Of a stretch of 64,000 nt of DNA, positions 56,996 to 64,000 are shown piece by piece. The position numbers were made by a program, and so were the translations under genes. The notes beneath the pieces are model-generated. The model was not told the DNA's origin and searched no databases. It worked only from the letters and a program-made list of their open reading frames with translations. Numbering within the stretch: the stretch's first letter is position 1; the number at the start of each line of letters is the position of its first letter. Source of the DNA: Aedes albopictus (taxonomy: Eukaryota > Arthropoda > Insecta > Diptera > Culicidae); assembly GCF_035046485.1 (NCBI RefSeq), contig NC_085137.1, positions 6,921,977 through 6,985,976 on the forward strand, given 5' to 3'.

Positions 56996-57239
56996 CTCTT
57001 CTGTTCCCTATAAACGCCTCTGGTTGCCGATGCCATACCTAACAAACATTGTTGCTGTAAAATGGATGAACAAATTGCTCTTGAGCTTGATATTAAAAAT
57101 TTTAGCAGAATTAGGTGTTGTTCCGCTATCATTGTTGCTTGGGTAGTTATCATCATTACATTTTCTTTTTATGCAGGGCATAAAAAGGGCCATATATGAT
57201 AAATGCATAATAAAAAACCTGCATAAAAAAGGTTTTTGG

Positions 57240-57960
57240 GTGGTACCTTAGGGAATTTCTTAATCAAAAAAAAAAAAAAAAATCAATTAATACTTGAAAT
57301 TTCTTGGACAAAGCTTTGAGAAAATGGCTAGTCAGCTCTTTATAAATTGCTGGAGTAATTCCCGAAATATTCTAGAAGAAATTCCCAAATGAATTGACAG
57401 AGGAACTTCTTAAGAGATCGTCAAAGGAATTCTTGCATGAATTTCCAAAGGAGTTTCTGGATGAGTTGTCGGATGAATACCTTAGGAGTATTCAGGAGGA
57501 ATTATAAGATAAACATTCGGAGAATTTTCTAAGGAACTGTCGTTTCATTTGTTAAGAAATTGTAAAAGAATAAATAGAAAATTCTTCTTAAAGAGTTTCC
57601 GGAAAAAAATCCTAAGAAAAGTTTCCAAAAAAGAAAAAAATGCCTGAAGAAATCATAAAAAAAATTCCGGGGATGATCTTCAAGCGGTTGAGCGGAGATT
57701 TTCAAAAATAAAACTTAGACGGAATATCGAAAACATGCCTGGTAGTCTAGAAAAAACTGTCTGAGCAATTCCCGAATAAATAGCTGAAGGAAGCCCCGAA
57801 ACGTTTGCTCAAGGAACTTTTAAAGAATTTACCAGAGAAATCCCCCAGTAAACTTCTAGAAACTTCTAATTGTTGAAGAAATTTCAAAAGAGGCAGAACA
57901 ATACCGGAACAAATTGCTGGAAGAATCTCCAAAGGAATTTCCTTACGGATTTTTAGGTAA
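57240..57960. repeat. diffuse degenerate repeat of the GGAATTTC/AAGGAATTCTTG type
   Basis: Many AAGGAATTC, GAAATTCC and AGGAACTTTT phrases at short, irregular spacing. Confidence 0.6.
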
Positions 57961-59520
57961 ACTGAAGGAGTGATACCTAGAAGAATTGTCGATGGCATTT
58001 TAAATCAATTTGTGGGAAGAGTCTTTGAGCCCATCAGACCGGAACTGCTGCACTATTTCAAATTTAGTTTAGATATCAACGAAGCAACTTCCCATTCCGA
58101 GCTCCAAGTGTGCACAAATTTCCCAAACGTGCCTCTGGAGCCGACCTACCGATACCTGAACCTCCAACAATAGGACAAAAGCATAAATTCTGGAGCAACA
58201 TTTGAAAAGGGCATACAAGCATTGGTAAACAATGACTTCACACGTCGCTCCTAAGCCCCCCTCAGCTTATTCTCAAAAACTAAGACCGTTATCAGATAGA
58301 GCAAACATCGATCTTTCGGATAACGGTGTTCGTTTGCGGGGGCGGGCTGCTGTTATGCCCTACGGAGCGATTTAGAAAAAAGACACAAGACCTCTTGGGC
58401 CCTTTTCAAATGTTGCTCCAGAATTATTCCCAATTTCAGACATATTCGGATGCTGCCAGCACAGAAAACAATCCAACGATTGCTGAGAAGCAGAATTTAC
58501 ATTCAATGGTCTTATTAACTTATTCCGCTTCAGTTAAGATACACTTAAAATTCCTCTTCCGCTTCGACCCGTGGATTCGTGGCAGAAAGAAAATCACTCC
58601 CCAAGTGCCGAAATTCGAAACGAAAGCAACAAATTCACCCAACGGAAGCTCACCCTACTCAAGCGCCACGCCGCGCCGTTCGAAAGACAGAGCGAACAAC
58701 TTTATCCTTGGCGGAATAAAATTAATGCAAACAAATGATAATGACGACTGCTTGGTTCCGTTCCGTCACACTCTGATTGTCCGCTGAAAACGAAAAAAAA
58801 AGTATCCCTTCAAACGAACAATACCAGCAATGTTACTGCGAGAAACGGAAGCGAAGTACACTAGAGGTAACTAGTCGGATGACATCCAGATACTCATCGA
58901 CAAGGACACCACACCGACCGTCCGACTCCACTGACTGTGCTAAGGGCGGAACCAGCAGCAGGGACCAACCAACAGGAGCGATGGAGACTATGTCCTTGTT
59001 CACGAGAAAGACCAGCAACTGCAAGCGCGCGCGAGGAGAAAAGAAATAAATTTAACGTATCGGGCGGAAGCTTGCCTCATTTCTTCCCCGGGCGGCGGAG
59101 GCGAGCACTCTCTTTCTGTTGAGTGACTATATCTTCCCTTCCCACCACGACATAGCATGGTTGATACCTATAGGGTTGTTTTCAACTGCATAAATTCTCA
59201 TTGCGCTGTGATGTCAGTTCTAATTTCCGTGACAAAGCAAGAACGCAATGTTGACACTACACTATACTAGTGCACTGCACACACATTGCACACACTGAAA
59301 TGAAAATTGAGAGAATCCCATTCGTTTGTCCGTTTGCGTTGCGCCAGATGCTGAACGGAGCTGATGTGTTGCGACTTTCGAACGGAATTTGGTTTACAAT
59401 AAACAAATGCGATTCGAAAAGTTTACGCTTTTCATTACTGCGTGGCTGGAAAAGTGCAAAATGATCTTGATTTGACTAGTAGCAAATTGATTGGCATGTG
59501 AGGATAAACCTTCTCAACGA
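57961..59520. other. unrecognised, least repetitive stretch of the window
   Basis: Less AT-rich and without the surrounding repeat. Plus frames at 58326-58787 (153 codons), 58777-59049 (90) and 59270-59464 (64) have hydrophilic, Ser/Thr/Lys-rich products with no domain I recognise, and overlapping minus frames exist. If the window holds any host exon or UTR, this is the likeliest place, but I cannot support one. Confidence 0.35.
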
Positions 59521-62500
59521 TATTCTTTTTTTTCTGAAGTCATTAAGTCTTTTTAAAACATGCTGATGCCATGACCTTTTAAGAGAACGACTTGTAGCTT
59601 TCTTCGGTAATTCCATTGAGTTTTATTTGAGAATTAATGGGGGAAAATATTATTTTTTTCAGAATTTTTTATGTATTTCCTTGGCATTGTTGTTTTGTTA
59701 GATTTTCTTCGATCGGAAACTTTTTCGGATATTTTACCAATAATTTCATCTGAATTTTTCTAGAATTTTCTAGCAAATTCTTTCAGATTTTTTTTTCAAA
59801 TATGGAATTTGTTCTTTAGATTTTTTTTTTCAAATATGGAATTTGTTCGGTAATTTTTGTTGAGAATTTCTTCAGTAATTCGTTTAAAATTTGAACAAAA
59901 ACTCTGTTGAGAGTTCCGTTGGCCATTTCTTCGAAATTCCCTTAGCATGCATTTTTTTCTGGAAATTCAGGAAATCTTAGAAGATATGTAAATCTCTTTG
60001 TTAAATGTTTGTTGAGAACTTCTTTATTTATACTTTTAAAATTAGTTCAACAATTCCTTTGAGAGTTCCTTCGGCAGTTTCTTTAAAATTCTTTTTTTTC
60101 TAGAAATTCAGGATATTCCAAAAGAACTGAAAAAGAACTACCGAAATAATTTTAAAAGGAATGATCAATTTAAAAAAATATCGAAAAAACTTCAAAACGA
60201 AAATTCTGAAATAATTTAAAAAAAAACACAACATGAATATTTCTTAAATAATTACCCAAGTAATTTTTTTAAAGGTTCGGAAAATCCAAAAGGACTGTTA
60301 AGAAATTGCCGAAGTTTTTTTAAAAAAGTCGGCCAATATCAACACAAATTTTCCGGATCAATTAAGAAAAATCTGAAAAAAAAACTCAACTGGAGTAGTT
60401 CTCAAATAAATGAATTGTTTAAAAAATGATCATCATTGAATTTCCCATTTCCATTTAGTACATAAGATATGCCGAAAAGCAGTTTACAAAAAGATGTTTC
60501 TGAAGATGTTTTCAAGGGAATTCCGTAAGAATTTCAAAATGATTTTCCAAAAGAACTGACGAATGACTAAAAAAAACCGCTCCAAAGTTATCCAAAATCT
60601 TTGCGGATGAAACTAAAAAATAAATAAAAATAAAATTAAAAAAGCCCTGCATCTTCATATATTAAAAGTATTTACCAAAAAAGCTTCCAGAGAGATTCCC
60701 AGCCAACACAAAATCTTATATGACGTTGCATAGGATGCTAGAGCGGAGGCCATATGCGTACATACCTCCATTTACCCGCGTGTAAAGTGTATGTACATCG
60801 CCTTCACTTTTGCATCCTATGCAACATCATATACGATCGTGTGTTTGCTGGGTTGCTTGGAATATTTTCAAACGAATTGCTGGTGAAATGTGCAAAATGT
60901 ATTGTCTGTCCAAAGAAATTTCACAGGTAATTTCCACAGAAAATGTCCAGTAATTATCTAATAATTCCTAATAATTGCCGCAGTTTTTTTCTTAACATTC
61001 TTTTAAATATGACTTTGTAATATCAACAACTCTTTTCAGTTCCATGGAATTTTTATGAAGATCGTTTAACATTATTTTTTTCTGGAAATTAAAAAAAAAA
61101 AATAAAAAGAACTGCAAAAGAGTTACCGAAGCAATTTAGAAAGAAATTTTCCAAAAACTTGTTGTAGAAACTTCAAAACGAAATTGTCCAATCAATTTCC
61201 CAAAAAAAAAAACTGATTCGGACGAAATAAATTAATACATGATGAGCTCTTAAAGGAATTACAAAAATCATTCCTTTTTTCTTAAAATTCGGGAAATCCC
61301 AAACGAACTGTAAAAAAATACCGAAGTTTTTCAAAAAGAATGACCAAGTCTCAAAAGAATTGCTGAAGCAACTTCAAAACAAAATAGTCGACTGGATAAC
61401 AAAAAAAAAATATATTTGAGGTAATGAAGTATTTTAAGTAAGTAATTTATGCAACTTGAGAAGTTCCTTAAGGTATAACCCAAGGAATTTCTTTTTTCAA
61501 TTTCTTTGAAAGGAGCTTCGCATTCATTTGTTCTGGAAATTCAGGAAATCTGAAAAGAAATGTAAAGGAATTGCCCATTATGAATTGTACTTTTAAATAA
61601 GCCAACTCAGTTTGGAAAAAAATTATAGGATAAATTTACAAGAAATTTCAGTAAAAATTATTAAAAAACACAGCTTGAAATATCCACAAAATCACTGAGG
61701 TAGAAACTGTCAAAAAAAAAAAAAAAATCTGGAGCTCGATTTGAATAGGTTGTATGTACATTTGTCGATATAAAATTCGATCAGTTTGTTTTAGTGATTG
61801 TAGCAATAGGGAAGATATTTTGGAGACTTTTAATGATGGAACGGAAAGCCTGTTTTGTGATGATTTTGCTGTATGTATCAACTTTGTTCAATTTCAACGG
61901 TTTTTGCTATAATAAGCGAATCCAGCTGATCGAATTTTTAATCGACAAAAGTACATACGACCTTTTCAAATCGAGCTTCAGAATTTCCGACAATGTTTCC
62001 AAAGTATGTATTTAACAAAAAAGTATCTAGTGAGATTGCTTGGAATTTTTTTAAAACGAATCGCCGAAGAAATATGAAAAATGTGTAAACTGCAGATTTT
62101 TTATTATCTTTTTCTAAATTTGCTCAACAACTCTTTTGAGAGTTTTTTTGGCAATTCCGTTGAGAGTTCCTTTAGCATTCGTTTATTTTTGTAAATTCAG
62201 AAAATTCCATAAGATCTGCAAAAGAATAAGCAAATTCAAAAGAATTGCTGAAGAAACTTCAAAATTAAATTGCCAAATCAATTAAAAAAAATCATAGAAA
62301 ATATATCTCATTTAAAAAACTGTTGTAAGAATTTCCCAATTTTTTTTTTCAAAAAAAAAAAAATCAGACAATTTTAAATAAATTGCAATATTGTATGAAG
62401 TTATTTTGAAAGGAATGGTAGATATTGAAAAGAATTGCCAAAGAAACTTCAAAACAAAATTGTCGAATCAAAGCAAAAAAATACAACTTGAAAAGTTCTT

Positions 62501-63400
62501 TAAAGAATGACCCATGTCATTTATTCAGAAAATTAAGGAAAATTACAGAAGAATTATAAAGGAAATACCGACGATAATTCAGAAGAAATTGCCAAATTGC
62601 AAAAGAAGTGTCAACTTCAAAACGAATTTTCTGAATAAATTTCCAATAACTATTACAAAGGAAAAAAATACAAATACAAAACGCATTTTCCAAAATAAAT
62701 TTCAAGGTAATTCTGAAAAAAAAAATCAAAATGAATCATTGAGGAAGAATCCTTCAAATTGGAAGAATTGTCGGAGATGTTTCCAAAGTTTTTACCATAA
62801 AAAATTTTCCAAGGGATTGCGTGAGGAATTTTCAAACGAATTGCCTAAAATTTGACTAAAAATTTGTTGTCTGCCTAATGAAGCTTTTGATGAATTTCCC
62901 AACGAAATGTAGAAAGAAATCATCAAATTAATAATGAAAAGAATTCACTAAGCAGCTTCCAATGGAATATTCGAAGAAACTTTCTAAGGAATTTCTAACG
63001 ATAATGAAAAAACTTTCTCGAAAACATTACCGAAGAACCCACGAAAGTGTATTTTTTTCCTAAATGAATCGCAGACATATTAGATTAAGATTTTCACAAA
63101 ATAATTATCGAAGAAATTTTACAAAAAAAAATAAACGAAAGAATGCGAAAGATAATTGCGAGAAACTTTCACAGGTATTTCCGAATAAATACAAGACTAA
63201 TCTACAAGACTAATTGGCCATCAACATGTTACTAGGGGAAAGAATTGCAGAAAAAAATTCTAAATAAATTCCCGAGCCAACTTCCAAATGAATTATCTAC
63301 CTCATGGAATTTTTAAGAAATTACCGAAGAAATTGTAATAAAAATTATGGAAATAATTCCTGAAGAAATTACCAAATTAATTTATGGAGAAATTAAAGGA
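59521..63400. repeat. long diffuse degenerate repeat, AT-rich
   Basis: Nearly 3.9 kb of AAGAAATTCC, TTTCAGAATTT, GAACTGCAAAAG and AAACTTCAAAACGAAATTGCC-like phrases. Some longer phrases recur many times (for example CTTCAAAACRAAATTGTC near 61170, 61370, 62260 and 62440). Frames inside (for example 62514-62855) are low-complexity Asn/Lys-rich by-products. Confidence 0.65.
60698..60852. mobile_element. 155-bp MITE with CCCAGC-AACAC ends
   Basis: The left end, CCCAGCCAACACAAAATCTT, and TATGACGTTGCATAGGATGC are matched by the inverted right end (GCATCCTATGCAACATCATA then GTGTTTGCTGGG). It is embedded in the degenerate repeat. The ends resemble the CCCAAGCAACAC family. Confidence 0.8.
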
Positions 63401-63690
63401 AATTGCGGAAGATCTTTGCTTATCTCCCAGTTTGGACTGGTCAAAAGACAGCCAAAAAATATCGATAGGTGAGTTGTAGTGTCTTTTAACAGGTCGGTTG
63501 TATAGTTTTGTCGCCCATATATGGGTCTGCCCGTTCATACTGCAAAAAGCTGATCGATGGACGGGACTGCAACTACATCGAATCAATAATGTTGCAGTTT
63601 TTTGTCCCGCCATCGGCCATTCTCTTGGAGCATTTCTTTTAGTCTATTCTAGTCTAGACTTATAATAATAATTATGACGGTAACTACAGC
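63401..63690. other. no recognised content
   Basis: A short non-repetitive stretch with a 78-codon minus frame (63377-63613) that I do not recognise. Confidence 0.3.
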
Positions 63691-64000
63691 AATGCCGGCA
63701 ACGGCGTTCTAGGGGAGAGCAAAGGAAGGTTGCTGAGTCGTTTCAAGGGGTCGGAATGAATTTTAGGATGTATCATGAGATCCTGGATGTGTTTCAAGGA
63801 GGTCCCAGGGAGTACTAGAAGGTCTGAGGGGCATTTAGGTGGGTCTCGGGTCGTCTCGGCTGGGTTTTAGAGTTCTAGAGGACTCCAGGGAATCTCAGGG
63901 GCGCTTCAGGAGGTCTTAAGGGTACTTTAAGAGGTTTCAAGGGGATCCAGAGGGCCTCAGGGACGCTTCAAAGGGACCACAATGAGTTCCAGAGTAGTTC
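63691..64000 (+). repeat. degenerate GTTTCAGGGGCG repeat, forward, running off the window
   Basis: CTCAGGGGCGCTTCAGGAGG, GGTTTCAAGGGG and GGCCTCAGGGACGCTTCA phrases, same class as 55200-55925. Confidence 0.65.

Noticed and set aside
58326..59122. Host exons in the least repetitive stretch
   Set aside because: The frames are hydrophilic and short, overlap each other, and I could not find consistent splice sites or homology from memory.

Overview
This window looks like repeat-dominated intergenic or heterochromatic DNA from a culicine mosquito, most likely Aedes. The reasons are several copies of an RTE-clade non-LTR retrotransposon, tRNA-derived SINEs with the head, body and AAG-rich tail I know from Aedes Feilai, a Helitron with TC/CTAG ends, and many short inverted-repeat elements with TA, TTA, TTAA or 8-bp target duplications. 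Two kinds of diffuse low-complexity repeat fill much of the rest. I found no host gene I would defend. All recognisable coding sequence is broken retrotransposon sequence. There is one 500-N assembly gap (23374-23873).

Layout. 1-1690: RTE copy 1 (+). 2365-3540: a TA-flanked inverted-repeat element. 3640-4595: a foldback. 4979-8885: SINE heads and MITEs. 10745-18440: RTE copy 2 (-), split by a 4.2-kb composite insertion (11098-15311, itself carrying nested elements) and by a 550-bp non-autonomous hAT with an 8-bp duplication (17085-17634). 18441-20350: no recognised content. 20383-21131: a 3' LINE fragment with a long target duplication, followed by a Feilai-type SINE (21216-21494). 21620-25445: a TTAA-flanked foldback made of inverted arrays of a repeat carrying a GCGCCACC motif, hosting a Helitron and the gap. 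25927-26622: a TA-flanked palindrome. 28861-41942: a deep nest, described next. 42191-43670: a MITE and an old RTE copy 4 (+) split by a Feilai SINE with a 13-bp duplication. 44366-46306: a tandem segmental duplication. 47060-64000: mostly degenerate repeats with scattered MITEs and one SINE.

The centrepiece is 28861-41942. One RTE copy (-) was cut by what reads as a solo LTR of about 2.0 kb (TG...CA ends, 4-bp ACAG duplication, TATA box, AATAAA). That LTR was then cut by a 7,386-bp foldback element (31371-38756) with a perfect 8-bp duplication ATGCACAT. The foldback's terminal inverted repeats align without a gap for at least 2.5 kb, and their inner halves are exact 143-bp tandem repeats. 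Its loop holds three further MITEs, one inside another. The right part of the same RTE copy also carries a SINE and a 1,049-bp TA-flanked element with internal copies of its own terminal motif.

The foldback and the TTAA element share the satellite-like repeat family, arranged in inverted orientation in both. I think this is the best candidate here for an undescribed system: satellite-bearing giant foldback transposons with no visible transposase of their own.
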